A stretch of DNA of 27,620 nucleotides from an uncultured Romboutsia sp. (GTDB lineage Bacteria > Bacillota > Clostridia > Peptostreptococcales > Peptostreptococcaceae), in contig CALFLM010000057.1 in NCBI GenBank assembly GCA_937880075.1, forward strand, positions 1-27,620, given 5' to 3'. The notes under the pieces are model-generated. The model was not told the origin of the DNA, made no database searches, and was given only the letters and a program-made list of their open reading frames with translations. Below, piece by piece: positions 9,993 to 19,333 of this stretch. The first letter of the stretch is position 1; each line of letters starts with the position of its first letter. The position numbers were made by a program, and so were the translations under genes.

Positions 9993-12659
9993 TTATTTCA
10001 TTTTAGCTTCTATATTAGCTATTCTTTCAAGAACTGAGTTCATCATTTCTTCAAACTTAGCTTTCTTAGCTTTTTCTTCATTAACTAAGCTTTCTGGAGC
10101 CTTAGCTAAGAATCCTTGGTTAGAAAGTTTTCCGTTAACTCTCTTTATTTCGCCTTCTAATTTAGCTTTTTCTTTGTTTAATCTATCTAATTCTTTAGAG
10201 AAATCAACTAATTCATCAAGTGGTATGAATATCTTAACTCCTTCTATAACAACACTTACAGCATCTTCAGGTATATTAGTTTCATTATCAACTATTTCAA
10301 CAACTGATGCAGATGCTAATGTTACAAAGTAATCCTTACCTGCTTCCATAGCTTCTTTCTTTTCAGCTGTAGGAACTATTATAACCTTAGCTTTCTTTGA
10401 TGGTGGTACGTTCATTTCAGCTCTTACGTTTCTTATATTTCTTATACCATCCATTGTTAAGTTCATCATTTCTTCTTCTTTAGCCATGTTATCAGCTTCA
10501 TTGTAGTGAGGGAACTGTGCTATAACTATACTTCCCTCTACAGTTGGAAGGTGAGTGTATATTTCTTCTGTTATAAATGGCATGTATGGGTGAAGAAGTT
10601 TTAATATCTTCTCTAATACATATGTTAATGTATATAAAGCAGTTTGCTTAGCAGTTTTATCATCAGAATATAATCTTGGCTTAACTATTTCTATATACCA
10701 GTCACAGTATTCAGACCATGCAAAATCATATATCTTTTGAGCGGCTATTCCAAGGTCAAACTTATCCATGTTGTCTGTAACTTCCTTAACAACATTGTTT
10801 GCTCTTGATATTATCCACTTATCAGCTAAAGTCATAGAGCTTTCAACTGATTCTCTAGTCACACCATTCATTAAATCTTTATCTATATTCATGAATACAA
10901 ATCTTGATGCATTCCATAATTTATTTGCAAAGTTTCTAGCAGCTTCAACTCTTTCCATGTAGAATCTCATATCGTTTCCTGGTGAGTTTCCTGTAGCTAA
11001 CATGAATCTTAATGCGTCTGCTCCGTATTGGTCTATTACTTCTAATGGATCTATACCATTTCCTAAAGATTTACTCATCTTTCTACCTTCAGAATCTCTA
11101 ACAAGTCCATGTATTAATACATGCTTGAATGGAGTTTCTCCCATACAGAACATTCCTGCAAATGCCATTCTCACTACCCAGAAGAATATTATATCGTATC
11201 CAGTAACAAGTACACTTGTTGGATAGTAGTAATTTAATTCTTCTGTGTTATGAGGCCATCCTAATGTTGAGAAAGGCCATAATGCAGAACTAAACCATGT
11301 ATCAAGTACGTCTTCATCTTGCTTTAAGTGAGCGTGTCCACACTTTGGACATTTCTCTGGCATTTCTTTAGCAACAACTACTTCATCACATTCTTGACAG
11401 TAGTAAGCTGGTATTTGGTGACCCCACCATAATTGTCTTGATATACACCAATCTCTTATATTTTCTAACCATTGAGTATAAGTTTTATCAAATTTATCTG
11501 GTACGAATTGTAAATCCTTATTTCTAAGTATTTCTAAAGCTGGTTTAGCTAATTCATCCATCTTAACAAACCATTGGTCAGATAATCTTGGCTCAACTAC
11601 AGTTTTACATCTATAACAAGAACCTACATTGTGGTTATGGTCTTTTATAGCTATCATGTATCCTGCTTCATCTAAGTCAGCTATAAGTTGCTTTCTGCAC
11701 TCATATCTGTCCATACCTTCGTACTTACCAGCTAACTTATTCATTGTTCCATCTTCGTTCATTACATTTATCTTTTCAAGATTATGTCTTTGACCTACTT
11801 CAAAGTCATTAGGATCATGAGCTGGAGTCATTTTAACTGCTCCTGTACCAAACTCTAAATCTACATAATCATCAGCAACTATTATAAGTTCTCTTCCTAT
11901 TAATGGAAGTATTGCATGCTTACCTACTAAGTGCTTATATCTTTCATCTTCTGGATTTACTGCTATACCAGTATCTCCTAACATTGTTTCTGGTCTAGTT
12001 GTAGCTATTTCTAAGAATTCATCACTACCTGCTATTGGGTATTTTATGTGATAGAACTTTCCATCATGCTCTTCGTGCTCCACTTCAGCATCTGATAAAG
12101 TTGTTTTACAATCTGGGCACCAATTTATTATTCTGTTTCCTCTGTATATTTGACCTTTTTCATAAAGTTTCACGAAAAACTCAGTAACTGCTTCATTACA
12201 TCCTTCATCCATTGTGAATCTTTCTCTATCCCAGTCACAAGAATCTCCTAACTGTTTCATTTGGTCTACAATTTTTCTACCAAATTCATTTCTCCAGTCC
12301 ATAGCTCTCTTTAAGAATTCTTCTCTTCCTAATTCGTACTTTGTCTTTCCTTCTTGTTCTTTTATTCTTTCAACAACCTTAACTTCTGTTGCTATAGAAG
12401 CATGGTCAGTACCTGGTTGCCATAATGTTTCATATCCATCCATTCTCTTCCATCTTACAAGTATATCTTGTAAAGTATGATCAAGAGCATGTCCCATATG
12501 TAATTGTCCTGTTATATTTGGCGGTGGAAGCATTATTGTAAATGGCTTCTTATTTGGGTTTGGCTTAGATTTAAATAATCCATCTTCAACCCACTTTGAA
12601 TATAATCTTGATTCAAAGTCTTTTGGATTATACGTTTTTGGTAAATTAGTATTTTCCAT
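9993..12659 (-). CDS. valS: Valyl-tRNA synthetase
   Basis: 888 residues, full length for the family. Charges tRNA-Val with valine in the cytoplasm. The class I signatures are present: HMGH at 54-57 after PPPNITGQL, and KMSKS at 527-531. Cys pairs CPDC (181-184), CYRC, CQEC and CPKC are likely zinc sites. The WWGHQIPA segment and the editing-domain motif TTRPETMLGDT are intact. The C-terminal 70 residues are Lys/Glu-rich coiled coil, the tRNA-binding arm typical of bacterial ValRS. ATG start with GGAGG seven bases upstream. Expression is set by the T-box leader at 12744-13003. No anomaly seen. Confidence 0.99.
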   Translation of the reverse strand: MENTNLPKTYNPKDFESRLYSKWVEDGLFKSKPNPNKKPFTIMLPPPNITGQLHMGHALDHTLQDILVRWKRMDGYETLWQPGTDHASIATEVKVVERIKEQEGKTKYELGREEFLKRAMDWRNEFGRKIVDQMKQLGDSCDWDRERFTMDEGCNEAVTEFFVKLYEKGQIYRGNRIINWCPDCKTTLSDAEVEHEEHDGKFYHIKYPIAGSDEFLEIATTRPETMLGDTGIAVNPEDERYKHLVGKHAILPLIGRELIIVADDYVDLEFGTGAVKMTPAHDPNDFEVGQRHNLEKINVMNEDGTMNKLAGKYEGMDRYECRKQLIADLDEAGYMIAIKDHNHNVGSCYRCKTVVEPRLSDQWFVKMDELAKPALEILRNKDLQFVPDKFDKTYTQWLENIRDWCISRQLWWGHQIPAYYCQECDEVVVAKEMPEKCPKCGHAHLKQDEDVLDTWFSSALWPFSTLGWPHNTEELNYYYPTSVLVTGYDIIFFWVVRMAFAGMFCMGETPFKHVLIHGLVRDSEGRKMSKSLGNGIDPLEVIDQYGADALRFMLATGNSPGNDMRFYMERVEAARNFANKLWNASRFVFMNIDKDLMNGVTRESVESSMTLADKWIISRANNVVKEVTDNMDKFDLGIAAQKIYDFAWSEYCDWYIEIVKPRLYSDDKTAKQTALYTLTYVLEKILKLLHPYMPFITEEIYTHLPTVEGSIVIAQFPHYNEADNMAKEEEMMNLTMDGIRNIRNVRAEMNVPPSKKAKVIIVPTAEKKEAMEAGKDYFVTLASASVVEIVDNETNIPEDAVSVVIEGVKIFIPLDELVDFSKELDRLNKEKAKLEGEIKRVNGKLSNQGFLAKAPESLVNEEKAKKAKFEEMMNSVLERIANIEAKMK

Positions 12660-12743
12660 TTTATTTCCTCCTTAGTTTTTATTTAATAAATTACTTTATT
12701 TTATATTTTATTAAAAAATCTATTTAGCTCATATTTTGAGCAT

Positions 12744-13003
12744 AAAAAAGAGCCTTTCATCCCATAAATAAGGACGAAAAGCTCGCGTTACCACCTTAAT
12801 TCCATGTTTATATATTTATTTTGTATAATAAATAATAAAATCATGACTCTCAATAGATTTTATCGATTCTCACCGTCTAAACTTACTATTATTTCAGTCT
12901 AGAAACTCCGAAGCTACCTTCTGTAAATCTATACTTGGAAAATCTTTCAGCCTATGAACTTTCCTCTCTTTTAGCAGTATTTACATACTCCTCTTCATCA
13001 CAG
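12744..13003 (-). ncRNA. T-box riboswitch leader controlling valS
   Basis: On the minus strand the leader opens with GATGAAGAGGAGTA, the conserved base of stem I, followed by the AGAGAGG region. The T-box sequence TAAGGTGGTAACGCG is at 12784-12798. The terminator is GAGCTTTTCGTCC pairing with GGGATGAAAGGCTC (12750-12783) plus a T-run at 12744-12749. A GTA triplet (12915-12917) just before the end of stem I is the likely specifier, matching Val. Uncharged tRNA-Val would stabilise the antiterminator and allow valS transcription. The leader ends about 85 bases before the valS start. Confidence 0.95.
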
Positions 13004-13092
13004 TTTTATATTTAATTTATTTTTAATTATATCTAATTAACATTATTATTGTCAATTATTTATGATAATATATGTATTTTTTAAATATATTA

Positions 13093-13899
13093 TTATAAGT
13101 TTTTGCTCCAAAAATTCATAGCTTCTTTATCTTCTGTTATAGGAAGTATTTTATATCCTCTTTCCTTTAACACCTTTATAATTCCTTCTAAAGCTTCAAC
13201 TGTTTGCTCTTTCTCATGTACTAATAAAACTAATTCATCTTTATTTCTTCCATTTAAAAGAACATTACTTACAATATTATCAGTTGTAGATTTCCAGTCT
13301 TCTGTATCTAAATTCCAATCCCATACTAAAAATCCATTTTCAACTAATATTTTATATGATTCTTCTGGAGTATTTGGTTTGCTTCCATATGGAATTCTTA
13401 TTAAATTTGAAGTTTCACCTGTTATTTCTCTAAATGTATTTCTACATATAGAAAATTCCTCAAGCGTTGCTTGTGGTGTTTTGTATAATGTTTCTACATC
13501 ATGACTTACACTATGAAATCCAGCCCCATGTCCCTCTTGTTGTATCCTTTTAACTTCATCTTTATATTTATTCATATTCCTATTTATCATAAAGAAGGTA
13601 GCCTTAACATTATTTCTATCTAGTATATCTAATATCTGCCCGGTGAAATTTGATGGTCCATCATCAATAGTTATATAAGCTACCTTATCATAATTTACAT
13701 TACTACTTTTTATTAAATTACCCAGGTCTTGATTAATTATTTCGGTTATAGTATTAGTTTTTATAGTTCTATAAATTTCATTATCATAATAACTTGTATC
13801 TTCTTTTACAAATATATTTTTAACTAATCCTCCGAATAATAATATTATTAATAAAAAAATAACTACTAATTTGTAACTCCCCTTAAAATTATATTTCAT
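13093..13899 (-). CDS. Membrane-anchored polysaccharide deacetylase (NodB domain)
   Basis: 268 residues from ATG at 13899, ten bases after AAGGAG. A TTG two codons upstream (13905) is only four bases from that site and is less likely. One N-terminal transmembrane segment (about 10-30) anchors an extracellular CE4 domain. All five CE4 motifs are visible: TIDDGP (77-82; catalytic and metal Asp), HSVSH (129-133; metal His pair), RIPYG (168-172), the WDWNLDTEDW stretch near 195, and LLVHE (His about 228). The family removes acetyl groups from peptidoglycan or other cell-surface polysaccharides; which substrate is used here cannot be told. The gene begins 36 bases after the hydrogenase-like pseudogene and probably shared its transcript. 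Confidence 0.92.
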   Translation of the reverse strand: MKYNFKGSYKLVVIFLLIILLFGGLVKNIFVKEDTSYYDNEIYRTIKTNTITEIINQDLGNLIKSSNVNYDKVAYITIDDGPSNFTGQILDILDRNNVKATFFMINRNMNKYKDEVKRIQQEGHGAGFHSVSHDVETLYKTPQATLEEFSICRNTFREITGETSNLIRIPYGSKPNTPEESYKILVENGFLVWDWNLDTEDWKSTTDNIVSNVLLNGRNKDELVLLVHEKEQTVEALEGIIKVLKERGYKILPITEDKEAMNFWSKNL

Positions 13900-13934
13900 C
13901 CCCAAAATGCTCCTTCTTTAATTTATAACACTTA

Positions 13935-14590
13935 TTATATGTCTAGTTTAAAATCTCTATTGAAAATTTCAGTAATTTGTTTTATCCTATATACACTCTT
14001 TAATTCCATTAAAATATTATCATATAAGTCTAACTTTTTTTAATGTCTATCTTCATGTTCTTTCATATAATTACAATATTCATATGCTTCATTTATAGTA
14101 ATCAAACTTATAAAAGTGTGTAAATGTAATCTATAATTATTTTACGAGTTCTAATATAAGTATTAATTTGATACACATTACGTACATTTATTATCAAATT
14201 CGATTACTATAATGTGGAATATTTACACTACTAAAGCAACTTCTATCATCTCCTTAAATCAAATTTTCTTAAGTATACTTCTTATTTTGCCTATAGTCGT
14301 TTTTTCTCCAAATTGACCAACGATAACTGGTACAATAATAGCATATACAGGACTATTATCATCTTTTAGCATATTTACCATAAGTACAAACTAAATCTTG
14401 TCTGATATATCACCTAGATTAAATTTTGATATACACTCTACACAGGTACTTCATGTATCATTCTTATTACAATAATTATGCTTGTCTATTACTAAATATT
14501 CTTGATTTTTTATTTTCTTCACAATGGGTATACTCATTAGATAAAATGCTTATAATAGGTTTGCTTACTTCATTGAATTCATACAGTACC
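13935..14590 (-). pseudogene. Decayed [FeFe]-hydrogenase-like gene
   Basis: A good ribosome site (AGGAGG near 14590) precedes a start at 14582, but the reading frame is wrecked. In one frame, stops fall at 14451-14453, 14391-14393, 14259-14261, 14223-14225 and 14040-14042, among others; a neighbouring frame carries an N-terminal piece (EFNEVSKPIISILSNEY). Between the stops, sequence typical of the large-subunit C-terminal domain of iron-only hydrogenases survives: VYAIIVPVIVGQFGE, KTTIGKIRSILKKI and FKEMIEVALVV (about 14223-14370). A Cys-rich piece (STCVEC) lies upstream. The C-terminal part (NEAYEYCNYMKEHEDRH, then LYDNILMELKSVYRIK) ends at the TAA at 13935. The catalytic Cys motifs of the H-cluster are not found and were probably deleted. 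The stretch between the deacetylase and the exporter gene is otherwise empty. Confidence 0.65.
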
Positions 14591-14649
14591 TCCTAAATAT
14601 ATTCTTTTTGTTAAAGTTTACAAAGGTACTGTATTTTATTTATAATGTT

Positions 14650-15522
14650 TTAAATCGCACTTTTTAGATTATCTATTGTATCTATTTCTTCTAATATCTT
14701 AGATAGATGATAATTGAATACTGGACTTCTTTCATTATCCATCTTCCAATTTAAAATATCTACATTATACATTTCTTTAATTTTTAAATAATTATCCTTA
14801 CTTATACATATTTCTTCATCAATAAGCTGTATAGATTTAATATGATGATTTATTGATTTATATAGTGAAATCTCATTTTCTATAATCCCTATATCTACCT
14901 GATTTTTAGTATATTTCATTTCATCAACTAACTTAGGATATATAGTTTCTAATTTACTAATCGTCTTTCTTAGTCTCTCTCTATCGAAATCTCCATTATT
15001 TATTATTCCAAATTTAACACTCTCTCCTACAATTTGCCTAGCATTATTTAGATTTTTATCGGTTAGTTCCAAGTAATCAGGCCTTGCCAATATATAGTTT
15101 ATGATTACACCTATAATAACACCCACAGATGTATCCATCACCCGGTGTATAGAATAATATGCTGGATTTGATTCTATAATCCCTAAATGTATTGATAAAA
15201 ATGTCACACTTGAAACTATTATACCTGAATTTATTCCAAGTATTGTACAACCATATATAGTTGCCATTATTCCTAGACCACATAGTATAGGATCTCCTGG
15301 TTTAATTAGTACACATAAAAAACCTACTAATCCACCAATCATCGTTCCCTTTACTCTGTTAAATCCTAACTTTAAAGACCCTTTTACCGTATCTTGTACT
15401 GAGGCTACACACCCTACTCCTGCAAACATTGGATTTTGCACTAAATACTGTGCTAATAGCGTACAAAGAGAAACAGCTATTCCCGTCTTAACAGTTCTCA
15501 TACCGATCTTTTGTAACTTCAC
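14650..15522 (-). CDS. Aromatic acid exporter-like (ArAE_1/FUSC-type) membrane protein
   Basis: 290 residues from GTG with AGGAGG seven bases upstream. The N-terminal half (about 8-145) has several hydrophobic segments. They include the family-typical GIAVSLCTLLAQYL helix, a FNRVKGTMIGG stretch before the second hydrophobic hairpin, and HRVMDTSVGVIIGVIINY near 125-145. The C-terminal 140 residues are soluble, charged and helical. This layout is that of the small Firmicute aromatic acid exporter family (PF06081 plus C-terminal domain), integral in the cytoplasmic membrane. The transported substrate is not known. It sits alone between the gdhA palindrome and the hydrogenase pseudogene; no own terminator was recognised. 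Confidence 0.85.
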   Translation of the reverse strand: MKLQKIGMRTVKTGIAVSLCTLLAQYLVQNPMFAGVGCVASVQDTVKGSLKLGFNRVKGTMIGGLVGFLCVLIKPGDPILCGLGIMATIYGCTILGINSGIIVSSVTFLSIHLGIIESNPAYYSIHRVMDTSVGVIIGVIINYILARPDYLELTDKNLNNARQIVGESVKFGIINNGDFDRERLRKTISKLETIYPKLVDEMKYTKNQVDIGIIENEISLYKSINHHIKSIQLIDEEICISKDNYLKIKEMYNVDILNWKMDNERSPVFNYHLSKILEEIDTIDNLKSAI

Positions 15523-15708
15523 CTTATTTCCTCCTAATGATATAAATACTTTGTCAACTATTTATTTTACTATAATAATCTAAATAATTCATTTAAATCT
15601 TAATCTTTATTAAAAAACTAAAACCTTGCCTTTCATACTAAAATCTAAAGAACGGTGATTTGCGGAAACTTATTGTAATTTTTTCATATTTATATAACTT
15701 AAAATCGT

Positions 15709-15814
15709 AAAAAGGGGCTATCGCACTAAAAAATTATATACAATATGTTGTGCTAATTCAAATTATGCATAACTATATATTGTATCATTTACCCTTAATG
15801 CGATAGCCCCTTTT
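15709..15814. repeat. 105-nt imperfect palindrome, also acting as gdhA terminator
   Basis: Outer arms AAAAGGGGCTATCGCA (15710-15725) and TGCGATAGCCCCTTTT (15799-15814) are perfect complements over 16 bp. Inside, ATACAATAT (15738-15746) pairs with ATATTGTAT (15777-15785). Further in, GTTGTGCTAATT pairs with AATTATGCATAAC with one bulge. The whole segment therefore folds as one long hairpin, starting 18 bases after gdhA. On the minus strand the outer stem ends in TTTTT, so it should terminate gdhA transcription. The size and symmetry also suit a palindromic MITE-type repeat. Confidence 0.8.
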
Positions 15815-15831
15815 AGTAATTTATCCTATTA

Positions 15832-17220
15832 TTATATAATTCCTTGGCTCATCATTGCATCTGCAACCTTTAAAAATCCAGCTATATTTGCTCCAACTAC
15901 ATAATTTCCTGGAGTTCCATATTTTTCAGCAGCATCTTTAGATACTTTAAATATATTTTTCATTATGACATGTAATTTCTCATCTACTTCTTTAAATGTC
16001 CAAGACAATCTCATACTATTTTGAGACATTTCAAGTGCTGAAGTTGCAACTCCTCCTGCATTTGCAGCCTTTGCTGGAGCTACTAATAATCCTTTTTCTA
16101 AAAAGTATTCTACAGCTTCGTTTGTGCAAGGCATATTAGCACCTTCTCCTATAACTGTAGTTCCATTTTCAACAAGCACCTTAGCATCTTCTAAATTTAT
16201 ATCATTTTGAGTAGCACATGGAAGAGCTATATCACACTTAACTGTCCATATTCCTTTTTGTCCTGCAAAATACTGAGATCCTTCTTTTTTAGCTACATAC
16301 TCTTTTATTCTCTTTCTTTCTACTTCTTTTATTTGTTTAACTATACTTAAATCTATTCCTTTTTCATCTACTATGTATCCAGAAGAGTCACTCATTGCAA
16401 CTACTTTAGCTCCATAATCCATAGCTTTCTGTGCTGAATATATTGCAACATTACCAGACCCTGATATTACAACCCTCTTACCTTCAAAACTTTGACCATG
16501 ATAATTTAACATTTCATTTACAAAGTATATAACACCAAATCCTGTAGCTTCTTTTCTAGCTAAAGAGCCACCATAAGTTAATCCTTTCCCAGTTAAAATA
16601 CCAGCATCATAAGAATTTCTTAATCTCTTATATTGCCCAAATAAATATCCTATTTCTCTTGCTCCAACACCTATATCTCCAGCTGGAACATCTAAATCTG
16701 GACCTATATGTCTATATAATTCAGTCATAAAACTTTGACAGAATCTCATTATCTCGTTATCTGATTTTCCCTTAGGATTAAAGTCTGAACCACCTTTACC
16801 CCCACCTATAGGTAATCCTGTTAAAGAATTTTTAAATATTTGCTCAAATCCTAAGAATTTTATTATACTTAGGTTAACTGATGGATGAAATCTAAGTCCA
16901 CCTTTATATGGTCCTATAGCACTGTTAAATTGCACTCTAAATCCTCTATTAACTTGTACATTTCCATTATCATCTACCCAAGGAACTCTAAAAATTATTT
17001 GTCTCTCTGGTTCAACTATTCGCTCTAATATATTTTGTTTTATATACTCAGGATGCTTAACTAATACAGGTGCTAATGAATGTAGTACTTCTTCTATTGT
17101 TTGGTGAAATTCGCTCTCACCAATATTTCTAGCCTTTACTTGATTTATAACTTTATCTATAGTTTCTTTAGCTTGTTCTTCAATAGTCTTTTCTAGTATA
17201 TCTTTATCTTCAAATCCCAT
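15832..17220 (-). CDS. gdhA: NADP-type glutamate dehydrogenase
   Basis: 462 residues, slightly longer than the usual 445-450 of hexameric bacterial enzymes. It interconverts 2-oxoglutarate plus ammonium and glutamate, linking carbon and nitrogen metabolism in the cytoplasm. The substrate-binding motif GPYKGGLRFHP (Lys106), the catalytic PIGGGKGG (Lys142) and the conserved DVPAGDIGVG (Asp182) are intact. The dinucleotide fold is marked by GSGNVA (about 254-259). NADP preference is inferred from overall resemblance to the NADP branch, not from a decisive residue. ATG start with GGGGG about eight bases upstream. It is monocistronic: about 300 bases without a gene precede it and the 105-nt palindrome closes it. 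Confidence 0.97.
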   Translation of the reverse strand: MGFEDKDILEKTIEEQAKETIDKVINQVKARNIGESEFHQTIEEVLHSLAPVLVKHPEYIKQNILERIVEPERQIIFRVPWVDDNGNVQVNRGFRVQFNSAIGPYKGGLRFHPSVNLSIIKFLGFEQIFKNSLTGLPIGGGKGGSDFNPKGKSDNEIMRFCQSFMTELYRHIGPDLDVPAGDIGVGAREIGYLFGQYKRLRNSYDAGILTGKGLTYGGSLARKEATGFGVIYFVNEMLNYHGQSFEGKRVVISGSGNVAIYSAQKAMDYGAKVVAMSDSSGYIVDEKGIDLSIVKQIKEVERKRIKEYVAKKEGSQYFAGQKGIWTVKCDIALPCATQNDINLEDAKVLVENGTTVIGEGANMPCTNEAVEYFLEKGLLVAPAKAANAGGVATSALEMSQNSMRLSWTFKEVDEKLHVIMKNIFKVSKDAAEKYGTPGNYVVGANIAGFLKVADAMMSQGII

Positions 17221-17479
17221 TTTAACAACCCCCTTTTATATAAAAACATCCTTAAATTAAATTCTATTGTCTGCCAAAACATTTTAAATATGTTTTTGTT
17301 AAAGTTTATTTAACTTTTTCTATTTAAGGTTTTATACTTTTTTATAATTCTTTTAAGAAAAATATTTTATTTAAGTAAATATTATTTATATTTTCGTATA
17401 ATCAAAATATGCATTCTCTTTATAATTATAAATACTATAGTCATTCTAAATTTATACATATATTACCTAAATTCTAAAT
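17221..17479 (-). promoter_or_regulatory. gdhA upstream region, no specific site assigned
   Basis: AT-rich gap between pepF's terminator and gdhA. It must hold the gdhA promoter, but several equally weak -10-like TATAAT/TAAAAT strings occur and I cannot choose. No open frame, riboswitch or clear dyad operator was seen. Confidence 0.35.
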
Positions 17480-17480
17480 A

Positions 17481-17513
17481 TTAAAAAAGATGCCTTAAAT
17501 TAAGACATCTTTT
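17481..17513 (-). terminator. Rho-independent terminator of pepF
   Basis: AAAAGATG-C-CTTAAATTAAG-A-CATCTTTT: arms 17485-17492 and 17505-17512 with an inner CTT/AAG pair. On the minus strand the stem is followed by TTTTTTAA. It starts eight bases after the pepF stop. Confidence 0.88.
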
Positions 17514-17520
17514 ATTAAAT

Positions 17521-19305
17521 CTAATATTCTTTTTCTAGTTTATCTACTAATTCTTTAAACACTTCTAACGCTTTATCAATAGATTCTTTCTTTTCCATAT
17601 CAACACCAGCAGCTCTTAATTGATTAAGTGGATAATCAGAACCTCCACTCTTTAAAAATTCTATATATTTATCAACAGCTACTTTACCTTCTGTTAATAT
17701 CTTTTGACTTAATGCACTTGCTGCAGAAAATCCTGTAGCATATTTATATACATAGAAGTTTGAGTAGAAATGAGGTATTCTAGCCCATTCTAATCCAATT
17801 TTCTCATCTACTATCATTGATTTACCATAGTATTTTTTATTTAAGTCATAATATATATCTGTAAATTCTTTAGCTGTTAAAGGATTTCCATCCTCTACAC
17901 TAGCGTGAGTTAACTTTTCAAATTCAGCAAACATTGTTTGTCTGTATACAGTCGTTCTAAATTGTTCTAAATAGTAGTTTAAAAGGTATACTCTTTCTTC
18001 TTTTGAATCTGCTTTTTCTAGTAGGTAATTTATTAAAAGTAATTCATTTAATGTAGATGCAACTTCTGCTACAAATATTTTATAACCTGAATATAGATAA
18101 GGCTGAGTTTTCTTAGAATAATAACTGTGCATAGAATGTCCTAACTCATGTATTAATGTAAATAATGAATTAAGATCATCCTTATAGTTCATTAATATAT
18201 AAGGGTGTGAATCATAACTTCCCCAAGAATAAGCTCCACCTTGTTTTCCTTCATTTTCATAAACATCTATCCAATTTTCATCAAACGCCCTTTTTATTAA
18301 TCCTAAATATTCTTCACCTAAAGGTTTTAATGCATTTAGTATTATTTCTTGTGCTTCTTCATAAGATATTTTCATATCAAAATTTTCAGTTAAAGGAACA
18401 TATAAGTCATACATATGTATATTTTCTAAACCTAAAAATTTCTTTTTAATGTCTACATATCTATTTAATGTATCTAAGTTTTCATCAACTGCTTTTATAA
18501 GATTATTATAAACATCTACGCTTATATCATCTTGGAATAATGATGCATATAATGCAGACTCATATTTTCTAGCTTTTGAGTAAAAAATTTCTGACTTAAT
18601 GCCACCGTATAACATAGATGCAAAAGTATTTTTATACTTATCATATGTTTTATACATTGTATCAAAGGCATCTTTTCTAACTCTATTGTTTTTACTCTTT
18701 AAAAATGTTGAGAAATTAGAGTGAGTCAATTTAACATTTTCTCCATCTTCATTTTCTATTTCTGGAAATTCCATATCTGCATAAGATAGCATATCATAAG
18801 AATTTTCAGGAACTGATGTTAAGTCTGAAACTGCAGCTAATATTTCTTCTTCTTTTTCTGATAATGTATGAGGCTTTTCCCTTAGTATCTCATCTATATA
18901 TTTCTTATAGAATGATAATTTTTCATATTCTAAATATTCTTTAAGTTTAGATTCATCCATAGATATTATTTCTGGAACCATATATGATGATGCTGTTGAT
19001 AACTCTGTAGATAACATATCTGTTTTAGTTGCAATCGCTTGATTTTCATTTATCCTAGTATCTTCATGTTGCTTCATATGTGTATACACATATAAATTTT
19101 GTAATAGTTTAGAAGCTTTTTCATATATATTAAGTGCTTCGTATAGATTTTCTTTGCTTTGTGATAAATTACCCTTATACTGCTTTATTTCGTTTATATA
19201 AAATTTTATCTTTGCTATATCTTTATCAATAGATTCTTTACTTGAATACATTAAATCTATTTTCCATTTGTATTTATCGTCTATATCTTTTCTATCTATT
19301 CCCAT
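17521..19305 (-). CDS. pepF: Oligoendopeptidase F (M3B zinc metallopeptidase)
   Basis: 594 residues from ATG at 19305. The frame extends upstream to a TTG at 19326, but AAGGAG sits seven bases before the ATG and the next residues (MGIDRKDIDDKYKWKIDLMY) match a usual PepF start, so the ATG is preferred. The zinc site is HELGH at 386-390, with the third ligand probably Glu414 in FVAEVASTLNE. Length and the all-helical composition fit the family. The enzyme cleaves short peptides in the cytoplasm. It lies 28 bases after degV with no terminator between, so it is probably the last gene of an mgtC-like/degV/pepF operon. Confidence 0.97.
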   Translation of the reverse strand: MGIDRKDIDDKYKWKIDLMYSSKESIDKDIAKIKFYINEIKQYKGNLSQSKENLYEALNIYEKASKLLQNLYVYTHMKQHEDTRINENQAIATKTDMLSTELSTASSYMVPEIISMDESKLKEYLEYEKLSFYKKYIDEILREKPHTLSEKEEEILAAVSDLTSVPENSYDMLSYADMEFPEIENEDGENVKLTHSNFSTFLKSKNNRVRKDAFDTMYKTYDKYKNTFASMLYGGIKSEIFYSKARKYESALYASLFQDDISVDVYNNLIKAVDENLDTLNRYVDIKKKFLGLENIHMYDLYVPLTENFDMKISYEEAQEIILNALKPLGEEYLGLIKRAFDENWIDVYENEGKQGGAYSWGSYDSHPYILMNYKDDLNSLFTLIHELGHSMHSYYSKKTQPYLYSGYKIFVAEVASTLNELLLINYLLEKADSKEERVYLLNYYLEQFRTTVYRQTMFAEFEKLTHASVEDGNPLTAKEFTDIYYDLNKKYYGKSMIVDEKIGLEWARIPHFYSNFYVYKYATGFSAASALSQKILTEGKVAVDKYIEFLKSGGSDYPLNQLRAAGVDMEKKESIDKALEVFKELVDKLEKEY

Positions 19306-19333
19306 ATTCTCACTCCTTATAGGCAATTTTATT

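Noticed and set aside
13103..13504. 133-codon plus-strand frame opposite the deacetylase
   Set aside because: It mirrors a gene with all five CE4 motifs on the minus strand and has no family resemblance of its own.
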